A stretch of 24,658 nt of DNA from Halocafeteria seosinensis (GCA_001687465.1 LVLI01000857.1:1-24658), one strand, 5' to 3'; shown: positions 1 to 11,500, counted from the stretch's first letter. A program made the numbers and translations. Notes: generated by a model from the letters alone, not told the origin.

Positions 1-2332
1 ACCACTCAAGTTTGTCGTATGTCCCCATGAAAACAGTAACGCTCCGTAGGACCGTGTTCTCAGACATTCCGTCGCGATTATGCACTACGTTCATACTCCG
101 AGGAAGCACCTTGGGTTCCCCCGGAACGTCTCCGGGTACCTGGGACAGTACCTCCAAAGCAGCATCAGAAAAGTTGAAGTACACGATCTGTGTCACGCTT
201 TTTGTCACGGTTCCGAACGCCACCGTAAAACGAAGAGGAGTACTAAACTGCACTAAGTCCTGATTTGTCGGTACTGAAGCTTGCAGATCCAATATATGCG
301 ACAAATTACTCCGTAGAGGAAGCGTTACGTTGTACTTCATTTCCCAGCAAGAGTGTGCGTCCGGTTCAGACGAGCAGGACGAGTTTTGGACCATCTCACT
401 ACTAATATCCATAAGATCCACAATAGAATAGGGATAATCACTAAAGCACCCAACAAACCAGTTGTAATTGGATTGCTGGCCCTGGTTGTTAGTTTCCCCA
501 CATGAGAGAGAGAAAGACGAGGCGCCAGTCTCCAAACCAGCTAACGTTATGGTAAAGGCGGCCACGGTATCGGGTAATAGGGTAAGCCCAGAGTGTTCGA
601 TCACATCTATTGAAATCATCGTATTCCAACGCTCCTTAATCTCCAAACGAAAGTGCTTTATTCCATCTGACGGTGTAGGCGAAAGCAGGTTCGATGTCGT
701 AGGAGAGGATGTTTTGATAGCAGTGCCGGTAGCCCTACCTGTATCGGTAACAAATTCCGTAGGGCTCCCAGTAGCTAGAGCAGCGGAGCTAGATGTCGAT
801 GTAAGCCTCGTTGCAGGAGTTGATGTAGTAGTCAGCGCAGGAGTTAAGGAACGTGTGTGGCTGACCAAACGTGTAGGCGTGCTCGTGTATGTTGCCCTGG
901 ACGTCGTACTCGTTGCCGAAGCAGTGTTAGATGCAGATTCTGTTGCACGGGGTGTAGCAGTCAACCAAGAAGAGGGTGATATAGAAACTGAAGGTGTGTG
1001 ACTCGACGTCCTCACCTCCGTATTGGTGGAGGAGTGCGAGTGTGTACACGTGGGGGTTGGCGACACAGTGCCGGTGTTTGACAACGCTGCGACTGTTGAC
1101 GCAGCGGAACCGCTTTGAGAGACAGTGGTTGATGAAGTACCCGTAAAAGAATACGTGAACGTAGGTGTCATGGTAGTTGTCGATGTAGCTGTGAAGGCTG
1201 ACGTAGTCGAGCTACTTCCAGAGGCCGTGACTGATGAAGTACCCATGACGGTACGTCTAGAAGAGGGTGTGTATGTAGGCGAGGTAATTGGAGTCGCCGT
1301 AGTTGTCCAGGAAGCCGTGGTCGTTGAGGTAGGGTCACAACTTGTGGAAGATCTTGTTGAGGTCGGTGTGGCTGTTTCTGTGGGCGACGGTGTCGGGCAA
1401 GTTTTAGATGATGGCGAAACCATTGCTGTTATTGTAGCGTTGAAGCTTGCTGGAGTGGTGGGGGGCATTGTTGACGTTGGTGTAACCATTGCTGTGCCCG
1501 TCGTGGTGGGACTTGCTGAAGCCGCGGGAGTCGACGTCACTGATGGTGAACTTGTCACGGATACTGTGGGCGACGGATCCTGCAGAGTGGAATAAGACAT
1601 TCCAATCATGGGTAGTTGGTTCCCCGTCGTAAGCGTGTCAAACTGCTCATTGGCTTCTTGCAACTCATGAGGGGCAGCCCACACTGCTTTCTTTTTAAAC
1701 AAGCATTGTGGCTGCCTTGGAGGTCCACCCCCTGTCTCTTTCGGGCACCACTCTTTGACTAAAAATGGTTCTTTGATATCGTTCACGGGAAGCTCGTTGG
1801 CGAACTCGAAGTGTGCATCGGACGAAACATTTGAAAAACCAATCACTAACAAGTACGTTCCATCTGCCGTCAGTCTGGGCAAAGGAGCTTCCAGCGAATG
1901 GAATCGCTTATCGCTATCCCCACGAAAGTCACCATATGCCAGTAGCTTAACGAAGTGAGGCAGCTCCGAAGCAGTAGGGCTTTGGCACTCCATACCATCA
2001 GACTCGTACATTGCAATCGTATACTCTGTGATGCCTCCACCTGGCTCGCCACTTATCAAGCCAACAAGGTCGAAATCCTCCTCTACTGTAATGTGATAAC
2101 CGAACCAAACACTTTCCCCCTCGGAGACTCCCTCCACTCTGGCATTGCCAAACAGCGCAAATGGACGTAATGTGACGTTTGCGTCCGTAGCAGTGGCTAC
2201 TACGGTCCACTGAAGCGCCAGAACCATCAACGCCGCGGCCACTGCCGACCGGGCGCTGCAGGGTCGCGAAATCACTTTCATCTTTTCTGTACATTGCGGA
2301 TCCTGCATGCAATACCTTTCCTCGACGAACAT
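1..2332 (-). CDS. Secreted mucin-like Ser/Thr/Pro-rich protein, partial (runs off left edge)
   Basis: One uninterrupted minus-strand frame runs from an ATG at 2332 to the left edge (777 codons, no stop), so the C-terminus lies outside. A second in-frame ATG at 2281 begins a better signal peptide: two basic residues (MKVISR), then a hydrophobic stretch (AAALMVLALQWTVVA). I favour it as the biological start. The rest divides into three parts. First comes a folded-looking N-terminal domain of about 200 residues with cysteines and N-glycosylation sequons. A long Thr/Ser/Pro linker (about 1595 down to 690) follows, built of TSTP/SPT-like runs. Last is a second cysteine-containing, sequon-rich domain. 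This suggests a cell-surface or extracellular-matrix protein. The linker chemistry matches the tails of the two GLUG proteins in this window, but I see no GLUG repeats here. I do not recognise the folded domains. Confidence 0.8.
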   Translation of the reverse strand, partial: MFVEERYCMQDPQCTEKMKVISRPCSARSAVAAALMVLALQWTVVATATDANVTLRPFALFGNARVEGVSEGESVWFGYHITVEEDFDLVGLISGEPGGGITEYTIAMYESDGMECQSPTASELPHFVKLLAYGDFRGDSDKRFHSLEAPLPRLTADGTYLLVIGFSNVSSDAHFEFANELPVNDIKEPFLVKEWCPKETGGGPPRQPQCLFKKKAVWAAPHELQEANEQFDTLTTGNQLPMIGMSYSTLQDPSPTVSVTSSPSVTSTPAASASPTTTGTAMVTPTSTMPPTTPASFNATITAMVSPSSKTCPTPSPTETATPTSTRSSTSCDPTSTTTASWTTTATPITSPTYTPSSRRTVMGTSSVTASGSSSTTSAFTATSTTTMTPTFTYSFTGTSSTTVSQSGSAASTVAALSNTGTVSPTPTCTHSHSSTNTEVRTSSHTPSVSISPSSWLTATPRATESASNTASATSTTSRATYTSTPTRLVSHTRSLTPALTTTSTPATRLTSTSSSAALATGSPTEFVTDTGRATGTAIKTSSPTTSNLLSPTPSDGIKHFRLEIKERWNTMISIDVIEHSGLTLLPDTVAAFTITLAGLETGASSFSLSCGETNNQGQQSNYNWFVGCFSDYPYSIVDLMDISSEMVQNSSCSSEPDAHSCWEMKYNVTLPLRSNLSHILDLQASVPTNQDLVQFSTPLRFTVAFGTVTKSVTQIVYFNFSDAALEVLSQVPGDVPGEPKVLPRSMNVVHNRDGMSENTVLRSVTVFMGTYDKLEW

Positions 2333-3014
2333 GGTATGCGATTCCTTTGCTAAACATCGTTTAAAGGAGATTCCATTGTGTACGACCTAGCCAACTGATG
2401 GCCATACAGCGTACATGGTCGGCCCAAGCAAAGCAAAGCCAAAGAGCAATTGTCAACTAACTCGGCACCCTTCCAACTATAAGGGCGAGAAAGAAGTCTG
2501 TCGTGTTTGTATGCGGGCGGGTCCGCCTACCTGTTGATGTTGAAGTCTTCTGGTTTCGGACCGGAAAAAAGAAAAACACAAAAAGTACTTCGGGCGGACG
2601 AAGCGGGTGCGTGTATTCGGGCCGAATTTGCGGACTTATGTGACACTGGACATACAAGTTGATACAACAGTGTATGGGTGTATTCAACTTCAACTGTAGG
2701 TAGCAAGTGCCCGTTAACCGATCTCTCCTCATATCACTGTATTGTGCATTGTAGTAAATGCAATCACTTGCGCAGCTTCCTACAATTGCTCCGCTGCACC
2801 GCACCAAACAGCTTAGGCGCAGTAAACGACCGGATCTTTTGCGGTGGCCAAGTCGGAATTTAGCAAGTACCATACACCTATATACCCGTATAAGAGGTAG
2901 TCTAGTCTCAGCAGTGCACAAGTGTATTTACAGTGAACGAGGTATTCCCACGTCTGGGCACACAGACTGTAGCTGGCTCATACAGTACAGTGTAGTCGTA
3001 CTTGCAGCAGCGCC
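2333..3014. promoter_or_regulatory. Divergent intergenic region between two secreted-protein genes
   Basis: These 682 bases separate the minus-strand mucin-like gene from GLUG copy A, so both promoters and 5' UTRs should lie here. Open frames on either strand overlap each other and look non-coding in composition. A near-palindrome (attcgggccgaat) sits around 2617-2629. I see no convincing TATA box or RNA gene. The assignment as a shared promoter is inferred from gene orientation only. Confidence 0.4.
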
Positions 3015-5003
3015 GTGCGGTCAACTCAAGCGGTTCCTTTTTCCGGTGTACATGGTCTAGTGCGTACTCTCTTCAACATGCTACTTCTGGTTTCTTCATG
3101 GATTCCTCTTGGCGGTGCAGCGATATTACCATTGCTATCGGGAGTTATCGGACGTGCTTTCGCGGGTTTACCTATGTATTTCCTGGGCTCGCTTCAATGG
3201 GAAAAGTCCCATCAGTCTGCTCGAAGTCGAAGCTATCCGCCCTGTGTACAAGCTGCATCCCGGGATTCCTGGCTGATAGCTCTATTCATATTGTCGCTGT
3301 GTTGTACATCAGCGGACGCAAACTCGCGAGATCTACGATCCGCCATCATGAAGGGAGATGAGCAATGCTTTCACTATACCCTGGCCAACAACTTGTTTAA
3401 GCTGAATTGCAGTGTGTTGGTATGGGGAGATCATGATTATGGAAATGAAGATTACATATCGTTGGGTATAAATGAGATATTCGACGGTGGCCGTCGTTAT
3501 GGTAACTACATTGACTTAGACGGAGTTCATGGTTTCACAGGCTTGTTTAAAATGAAGTCTACTGTCCAATCGTTTGAACAAGCCCCAGCCATCCAGAACC
3601 TTGATATCAGGAATGGAATTACCACAGGTGGGGCTGGCTTTTTTGTGCAACAAAGTCAAAAGTTTTTTATCATAGAGTCATGTAGTTCATCAGGTGATAT
3701 TGACTCTTGGGGGGGTGGTATATGCGGCTACAGAGCTGGTTGGGTTGGTCAAGTGAAAATATCGAATTCATATTCTACGGGAAACGTGAAGGGCCAGAGA
3801 GCAGGTGGTATTGCAGGAGACGAAATAGCGCACAACAACGGTATTGTCAATATCACAAATTGTTATTCGACAGGCGATATCAAAGGGCGATTGGCAGGTG
3901 GCATTTCTGGAGCCTCCGCTGGCTTTTTTGATGGGCAAGTATACATCACCCGTTCCTATTCAAAAGGAAACGTCCTTAACACCGCCGATGGCAGCGGTGG
4001 TGTTGTGGGTGGGTCCGCTGCAATGGAGAACGGATTTGTGTACGTAAAGGAATGTTATAGTTTGGGACAAGTAGAGGCCGATAGCAGTGGTGATATTGCT
4101 GGTAGTGGGGGTACAGATGACTTGGGAGGAGAAGTACACATTATAGACTGTTATACTCGCGGGGACATTAGGGGAGCAACGTCAGGAGGAGTTACAGGCG
4201 GGAAAACAGGAGGGTCTGCACGGGATGTTTATATTACCAATGTATACGCATCTGGTGCAGTCACCGGTCTTAATGCTGGCGGCATCATAGGCCATATACG
4301 CAGAGATTCAAGTGGTACACTTCAAGTGAACTATACGGTATACAATGGCGATGGCGAGCCACAAATATCATTAGTTGGACTTGACGAGAACACAGCCGAG
4401 ACCACACCGCTCTTCGCGACAGGAAATTCCGATGACTTGGATGAAATACGTGGTACCCTTTATCACGTCGAAGGAGTACAAAAATGGGCTGACGACGTAT
4501 GGGCTATAGATGAAAGTAGCGATGACGGCAGAGAGAATCTCCCTCTCCTGAAGTTTCAACCACCGAGCGCTACTCCCTCACCTTCTGTAACGTCTACGAC
4601 AACGAGCACAAAAACACCTACAGGTAGCTTAACAACTTCTTCATCGCCAAGTTTCACACCATCACCCACGAGAACGTCAACACCAACTAGCACATTATCG
4701 GCAACTATCACTGCTACGGTTAGTTCAAGTCAGGCTTCCACTTCTACTCCGTCGTCTTCCCAGACTGAAACATTGACTCAAACTGCAAGCATCACGTCTA
4801 CTCCAATACCTAGTCAAAGCCGCACTCAGCGTAGCACAGTTTCCTCAACTCACTTAGTGGAAACGCCTGCTCCTACCTTTATTCCCACGGCCACTTCTAC
4901 CCCGACAGAAGACCCAAAGTCTTCTCCCTCACGGAAATCATCCGATCCATATCTCTGGATTACACTACCCGTGCAAAAGGTAAAGCGAGCGGTAAAAGGC
5001 TGA
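3015..5003 (+). CDS. Secreted GLUG-repeat protein with mucin-like tail (GLUG copy A)
   Basis: The protein has 662 residues. Residues about 1-100 hold two hydrophobic segments (MLLLVSSWIPLGG... near 22-55 and WLIALFILSLCC near 85-97). The second looks like a signal peptide preceding the conserved block that starts DLRSAI. Residues about 220-445 hold seven to eight tandem repeats of about 31 residues of GLUG type, each of the form IxxSYSTGxI...AGGIxG....GxVx, which is expected to fold as a beta-helix. Residues about 516-640 are a Ser/Thr/Pro-rich mucin-like tail. GLUG repeats are best known from bacterial surface proteins and IgA1-protease-like proteins; here the role is unknown, perhaps adhesion or cell wall. 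The ATG at 3078 is an alternative start. A plausible 81-nt intron (4980-5060, branch-like ctctaac, acceptor tgcag) would replace the last residues with a 15-residue end stopping at about 5108. Confidence 0.85.
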   Translation: MRSTQAVPFSGVHGLVRTLFNMLLLVSSWIPLGGAAILPLLSGVIGRAFAGLPMYFLGSLQWEKSHQSARSRSYPPCVQAASRDSWLIALFILSLCCTSADANSRDLRSAIMKGDEQCFHYTLANNLFKLNCSVLVWGDHDYGNEDYISLGINEIFDGGRRYGNYIDLDGVHGFTGLFKMKSTVQSFEQAPAIQNLDIRNGITTGGAGFFVQQSQKFFIIESCSSSGDIDSWGGGICGYRAGWVGQVKISNSYSTGNVKGQRAGGIAGDEIAHNNGIVNITNCYSTGDIKGRLAGGISGASAGFFDGQVYITRSYSKGNVLNTADGSGGVVGGSAAMENGFVYVKECYSLGQVEADSSGDIAGSGGTDDLGGEVHIIDCYTRGDIRGATSGGVTGGKTGGSARDVYITNVYASGAVTGLNAGGIIGHIRRDSSGTLQVNYTVYNGDGEPQISLVGLDENTAETTPLFATGNSDDLDEIRGTLYHVEGVQKWADDVWAIDESSDDGRENLPLLKFQPPSATPSPSVTSTTTSTKTPTGSLTTSSSPSFTPSPTRTSTPTSTLSATITATVSSSQASTSTPSSSQTETLTQTASITSTPIPSQSRTQRSTVSSTHLVETPAPTFIPTATSTPTEDPKSSPSRKSSDPYLWITLPVQKVKRAVKG

Positions 5004-5562
5004 TACCTCTGCAAGGGGTTGCGTGTTGGAGTCATGCTTCTGCTCTAACCCACTATGCAGAACCTTCGGTTAGCAAATTTAACCAATGCACTGATAGATG
5101 GGCCATAACTCAGCGGTATACCGCTCCCAGTGAGAGACACAATACAGTAATTGAGCGACACTCAGGCCAGTTTCACAGGTATTTAGCAGTCGCCGGCGGA
5201 TAGGAATAGACGTTTTGTATCTCGGTTTGTTAGTATTCAACTAGAGTAGCTGAAACAATCTGGATATATTCCTAGAATTTTTTTCTAAAAGTCACCTCTC
5301 TCTTTCTTAAGTGTAGGCTATTTGCTGGTATTCTTGGCTACTCTAAAGTAGCTTGTCGTCAATCGGAAGTTTTCCAACTAGAAGGACTTGCTCTACTGAT
5401 ATAAGTCGCCGCAATTCCCGATCAAAACGCTTTATTGCATATTTGCCAGAAATCGACAGACAGTATTCACTCGAGTCTTTGGAGTTCTTCTTAGCCTCAG
5501 TTTGATTGACGACTTGTCGCTTAGCTGTGAACTTGGTTGACTCAACGCCGAAGAGAGACACA
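5004..5562. other. Intergenic: 3' flank of GLUG A and 5' flank of BTB-MATH gene
   Basis: About 560 bases with no convincing gene. A minus-strand open frame (5343-5663) overlaps the first BTB exon in antisense and has no recognisable content. Several pyrimidine-rich or T-rich stretches around 5270-5310 fit UTR or promoter DNA. A possible alternative last exon of GLUG A would occupy 5061-5108. Confidence 0.4.
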
Positions 5563-7999
5563 ATGCCAGCGTATCGTAGCTCCCCCGAAATGGAGGATGT
5601 TGCACACAGTCCCACACCGTCGCAGCTTCTCTGTTCCCATCTTTCTAAATTGCAGGAAGACAAGCGCCACGTGGACGTTGCACTTCACATTCCGGGTTGT
5701 GTGTATTATATTCATAAGGTACGTTGATTTTCATACGAAAGTTTTGGCAGGCATCAAGAGGGAATATACTAACTTTTGCTTTTGGGTCTACTGACAACAG
5801 GCCGTATTGGATCAGTCTGACTTTTTTCGAGCACTTGTCCTAAGTGATGGACACAACGAAAAGCAGAATCACGCGGGACCAGACTGGAAGGATTCAACGA
5901 GTGACAGCCCACTCTTGTTCGAAGCCCAACAACGATCGGCAAAGCGGTATCGATTGAACACCCAAGTATCTGAGGATGACGATACAACTCTAGATGGTGC
6001 TGCAGGGGCGTCCGAGATCGAGGTATCATTACCTAAGGCAGATGATATTGGGGCCAAATTGTCGGGTGTACAAGTTGAAAAGTGGTCAAACAATGGAATG
6101 GTACACATTAAACTTACCCCGTGCTCTCGACCCACGGAAACTAACCCTTTGAACGACGATGATGCTTCTCCAGAGAATGAGTATATCACGCTCGCTAAAA
6201 GAGTGGCTAGTAAGCGGGGAGAAGTGACTACAACAGGCTTGAAGAAATTCGTCGACTCTCTATACTCGCGACCGCTGAGACTCAACGACTCAATTCTTCC
6301 TGAATGTTTGGGCACCGCCCTGTACCTTTCCCATCAACCTTTTATAGATTCCTGTGTACAGTACATCTTTGACACGGTTGACCAAGATAGCTGTATGGAA
6401 TGGCTTCTCTTCGCAACAGCTTACGATTTAGGAGATGCCAACTCAGAGATCATTAACACTTGCTTCAGCATTCTTCGCCGCTGCCCTACAGTTAAAATGA
6501 TGAGTCATATTGGCATACCGATGAGTTTTGGACTTATAGGGGAAGACTATTTCTGGGTAGAGACCGAGTCAAAGCGGGTAGAAATGCTGGAAGAACTGCT
6601 ACAGAGCTACCGCTCCGCAATAAAGGAAGTGTTCTCCGAGTTTGAGGTTGGGGATCCGCAAATGTTTGACTGTATGGATATCCTATTCTCCCACACAGAT
6701 GCCTCCTCGCACGGTACCCCTCTCACAAGGACAATTGACGTCCACGGTACTTTCGAGGTGCAGCAAACGAGTGGATGGATATTGCCTTACAACGAGCACC
6801 TGGAAGCACGGCTGTACGAATATTTGAAGGATTTTCGCGAAACTCGACGTGGCGCTAACAATCGAACCGTCCGATACCAAGAAATAGTGGGTTTATTTCT
6901 GAAGAAAATCCGGGAACTAACGGTACTTCCACCGAAGGTTGCTGAGCTACTCGAAGAAATAGCGGAGCAGCAGTGCATGGCAATCCAAGATACCGAGAAT
7001 ATAGCTAAGAAAAAGAGCTCTAGGGTGAATTTGTGTAGTTACTCCGACGAAAACTATCCCAATTATGTAGACATGATGCCACTCGAAGCTCCTCCGTCCG
7101 ACCTGGACAAGTGGAGACAGGAATGGTGGGAAACGGAAGACTTCAAACAAAGGAAGCATATTCCTGATGTTCATCATTACCCTCTATCACAATATGATAC
7201 TGTCCCCATTGTGTTTTCGCTGAAGCGATCACTCAGATGCTTACTGGACGTGACAGTTGCCACTATGCCCCTAATACGCTGGGAGAATTTAAGCACGGAT
7301 GAGTTGGATACAGCAGCTACCGGGCACCTCTTAACTCGGGAATCAGTTCAGGCCATTCAATCACAGAAGAGTAGTATTCGAAAGAAACTTGAGTATGCGG
7401 CAGATAAAGGTGTAGAAACTTTTGCGGAAGTGAATAGAGGAGCAGACACTCCTCGTGACGTTAAGGAAACCGACATTCGTTATTGTAGATTTGGGGTGGA
7501 AATCGATGGTATTTTTACAGGCACGGAGGATCACAATTTCCCTGAATACATGACGCACAAACTGAGTCGCTACCACGAATATCTTGGTGCGATTTGGTGT
7601 CTTGAACTGACCAGACGACTGGACGATGAGGATGGGGAATCGGTATCTTTGCATCTCAGAAGAAAGTCCGCATCTGTCAACCGCGGAGTTGACGGAGAGT
7701 ATATTGAAAAACGCGAAAGGATAAAGTTCAAATTTGGCATTCGTGCTATGACGGGAGCTGGTTGCCCCTGTACAGAAAGCATTTATGGAAGGTCTAACAA
7801 CGGAAGGTAGGAAATCCTTGGTATCGTACGCTCTTGAATTTACAGCTTCACTTTGAAATAACTGTCTTGCAGAATTTTTACTCCAGAGACTTCCAAATGG
7901 GGATGGCAGTCAATTTGCGAAATAAGACGACTTCGCGATAAAAAGTTCTGGCATGACGGCGATAAACTGAGGCTTGTCGTTACCCTAGAGCCAATGTAA
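5563..7999 (+). CDS. BTB/POZ protein with C-terminal MATH (TRAF-like) domain
   Basis: Three exons are inferred: 5563-5718, 5801-7806 and 7873-7999, with introns of 82 and 66 nt, giving 762 residues. Exon 1 ends in the BTB signature (DVALHIPGCVYYIHK) and joins in frame to AVLDQSDFFRALVL. A low-complexity insert of about 100 residues follows before the rest of the BTB fold (LKKFVDSLYS, about residues 190-250) and a BACK-like helical region. Residues about 610-762 read as a MATH domain: sparse beta strands including YLGAIWCLEL, then the hallmark end WGWQSICEIRRL...DKLRLVV. The last 41 residues come only from exon 3, and without that splice the frame stops at 7810 inside the MATH domain. Such proteins commonly act as substrate adaptors for CUL3 ubiquitin ligases. 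Animal SPOP-type proteins have MATH first and BTB second, the reverse of this order. An in-frame ATG at 5506 is an alternative start. Confidence 0.75.
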
Positions 8000-8501
8000 C
8001 TGACGATTACAGGCAAACCAATTAGCAACCTGGGACATGGCCCGCCCGTATACTGAGTTCTTGCTGGTACCCCGTGAAGCGACCCTGCCACAAAACTCAC
8101 GTAGTATATGGTTCTTTGTATCCTCGAATAATATACATGTTCCAGCAGCAGTTGCCTGAAAGTTACGCGCGATTCGGCGATTCCTCACTGGGTGCAAGAC
8201 GCCAATCATTCCGTTGCCCCGCTGAGGTCGACGAAAAGAATGACGTGTCTGATGCAATGCATCGTCGCTAAAGGTTAAAGAGGAATTTTGGTCCGTGTTT
8301 GTTGGAGTCTGGCTTCTCAAACATATCATATGGTGGAACCAGAATTCCTTTTTTCCTGGACAAGGAGAATTGGCCGGTACAGTTGAAGTGTGTTAATATA
8401 CAGGTGTGTCTTTCGACAAGACGGGGTCTGAATTATACAAAGGGGGAAAAGAGCGTGGAAATAGAATTCATTTGATACCCTACACTGGTGTATAATAAAT
8501 C
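8000..8501. other. Intergenic: upstream region of the NELF-B gene
   Basis: About 500 bases between the BTB-MATH stop and the NELF-B start. Open frames on both strands (for example 7985-8329 minus, 8074-8271 plus) have no recognisable content and partly run antisense to the last BTB-MATH exon. A TATAATA string lies only about 10 bases before the ATG, too close to be a usual TATA box. It probably holds a 3' UTR, promoter and 5' UTR. Confidence 0.35.
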
Positions 8502-11500
8502 ATGTCCTCTTCCTCAACGGCTGCAAAAGACAACAATGTGTCTGTGGATGGCGGTATGAGCACGTATGATGGTGTGTATTCATCAGCCACACAGGAGCAA
8601 AAAGCCCATGGCGGCAACGACTCCAATGGACAAACGAATTCAGGAGAATCCTTGTCAGGAACGACAGAAAGCGCCATGGCAGCAGTGGAATCGATGCCCC
8701 AGTCTCTGGCTTCAGGCGAAGCAAATGGAAGTCAAAGTGAAGTGGGACATACGAAACCGGAAACAACCGATTCGCAGGCTCCGGGTAGCTCTTCGTCCGA
8801 TGCAGTGGCTACCATCTCCTCCGCGTCGGAGAAGCATGGCTCAGTAGGTGTCAACGACACTCCTTTGGAGAATGCGCAGTCGGAGTCTGCTTCGTCTAGC
8901 GTTGCCAAAACAGCGCCCAAGGGGGATGACTTTTCGTCGAGCTCCCTTTCCGTCACAACATCATCGTCACATGCAACTACTGAGTCGGGAGCTTCCGATT
9001 CTTTCGCTCTGAGCACGGCTAGTGCTACAACTGCTACTGTCTCGTCTACTACAAGTATGGAAAGCATTGCTCCTACTGTTCATCAAGTCAGCGCTGTCTC
9101 AACTGAAACCACTTCATTGCCCTCGTCTACGGCGGAAGCAGCGCGTACAACAGAAGCAACATGCTCCAATACCTCTCATGAGACTGTTCAGGTGGTAGCG
9201 TCATCGTCAGCAGTAACATGTGGGGAGCAGTCCGATTCTGCAAACACTGCTGTCTGCAGCAAAAATGTCAGTCAGACAGTTCCAGGTGGAGAAAAATCGG
9301 ATACATCAAATACGGCTGTCTGCACTGAGACACTCAGTCAGACAGTTACAAGTGGAGGAAAATCGGATGCTGCAAACACTTCTGTCTGCACTGAGACAGT
9401 CATGAACTCTAGCATCACTAGCAATGCAACTCACTCGGAAGGAGAAACTGCACAGAACGGAGGAAGCGGCGTCACTAGCGAGGGTACCGGCACTGTTGTC
9501 AACACCAAGGACGGTGAAAGAATGGAGCAACAACTGGCCAATAATGCTGAAGTGCAAGCTGACGACTCTACCGAACTAGTCGCGCAATCTTTAGGAGTTA
9601 CACAGTCTCGGCTCTCTGAGCGGAGCATAGCACATACTGTTACTGTACCCACAGGGGAAGTAACACATAGCAAAACTGCATCGTCCGTGACTGATAGCGT
9701 TTCTGCTTCATTGGGCGGGACTGTAGACGCTGCCTTCTCCACTATCTCTGGTACCACTCTGCCAGAGCAAGTACCCACCTCAACTGACAAGACGAAGACA
9801 TCCGCAGCTTGCGTAAGTGAAACTATCGATGCCTCAATGGACGATGCTCCATCTCACCGGCTAGTGGCTACTACCAACGCAATAGCCTCTACGTCCACTG
9901 GTACAACAGTACCCTCAGGGCCTATAGGTTCTGCCACAAGTTCGACGCATTCGTCAACCGTGCCGACTATCATGTCCCAAAACGAAACGAAAGGAGCGAC
10001 CTTAAGTTTGGCTCCGTCTGCAACAACGTCCATCACCGCGCAGAGTACCTCACGATCAACCGACGAATCGTCTGCAAGCGCCGGATACCACACCACGGCC
10101 TCAAATGCAAGCGTCACAAGTCAACAACCAAATGCGTCCAAAGACGACAAACAACGGTCGAAACCTCGCAGCGATGTTCACAGGATCGGATCGTATGGCC
10201 GGGCGGTTTTAAAGCACGCAATGGGCAACCCAGAAACCCTACAACAGTTTGTAGAAGATTGTGGACCAAAAGTGGAGGCAATCTCGGACGCTCTTACACT
10301 TTTTGATGTAACTGGTGTGTCGCGTGTCGACGTGTATAAGAATACATCAGCTGCCTTGATCAAGGAATTGAAAGGTAAGCATCTGCCGCTAGAATTGACA
10401 CTAGGAATCAGTTAATCGTTAAGGCTCTGCTCTTACTAACTGCTCAGATCGACTCGATATGCTAGATCCGAAGAGACTGGAACTGCTGTATAGCTACACA
10501 CTCAAGTTTTCTCAGGCATCGCCTGTTCTCTACCCTCTTCTGGCAGCATTGGTAGAAAAGTTTCCCAATCAATGGGAGGAGGACATAAAGCGCAAAAAAT
10601 TATTCGGGTTTCCTGAGGTTTGTGCTTTTTCTGCAACGTGCAGCAATAGGCCCTCTCTTGTAACGCCGTGCTTGTGGATGCACCCTTACAGATGCTTCCT
10701 CCTGATAAACGGCTGAAGGTTTGGTCTTCCGATCCGCAGCTGCTAAGTCACTTTCTAAACGACGTTGTCGAACAATATGTTAATGGGACGAGCCAGATTT
10801 CGCATCACTTTGATCTGTGCCCTATGACCAATGACAAGAGCAGAAGGTAAGCCAGTGGCATGCACCGAAGCAAGTATTCGTTTGAGTTTCACTGGTTGCC
10901 ATTCCTTATTAACGAACAGCAAACCTCGAGCTCAGGAAAACCTGAATAAAATCATCGACGCGATTGGGGAAAATTTTGATCTGTACCAGCTAGTATGCAA
11001 ATGGTTGATACTGAAATACCGGTCAACTCAGAATCCAGTCTTCTTGATGGTTCGTGTTGACCTATATGCCGCACTGATGGAAAAGGAGGAAAAATTGGCC
11101 AAACGAGATAAGGAGGCTACGGCGAGTACAGAAAATCGGAATACTTTGCAAGCCGTAACTAAGATTGTTAATCAAGACCCCTATGCCAAATTGCTCAAGG
11201 AACTCATTTCAACTGTCTGTGCCCGTGATACTCAAAATGAACCAGGAGGGAGTCGTGCAAACGCTAAAATACAAAACTGCGCTTGCGAGGTAGCTGAATG
11301 TCTTAAGCGGTATCGCAACGCGCTTGCGAAAGCAGTAAATCGTCGACGACAAGATGTCCACGATGCAGTGAATGCAAGACAAAGCGCTCCCTCTGCTGCT
11401 GCTGCAAGGAAACGAGTGCCGAAGAGATGGCGTGGAAAGAAACTGTGCACGTTGAAAGAGGCTTTGACATCCTGTCAAGAACGACTTGAGAAAGAAGACC

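Noticed and set aside
468-1595. Long plus-strand open frames rich in Val, Asp and Glu
   Set aside because: They are antisense to the Thr/Ser/Pro linker of the minus-strand mucin-like gene; ACx/TCx codons read backwards give GTx/GAx and rarely stops.
2457-2921. Minus-strand open frame of 154 codons in the divergent region
   Set aside because: No recognisable motif or domain, a Cys/Arg-rich composition of chance type, and overlapping frames on the other strand.
7985-8329. Minus-strand 114-codon open frame downstream of BTB-MATH
   Set aside because: It has no recognisable domain, and its end overlaps the last BTB-MATH exon in antisense.
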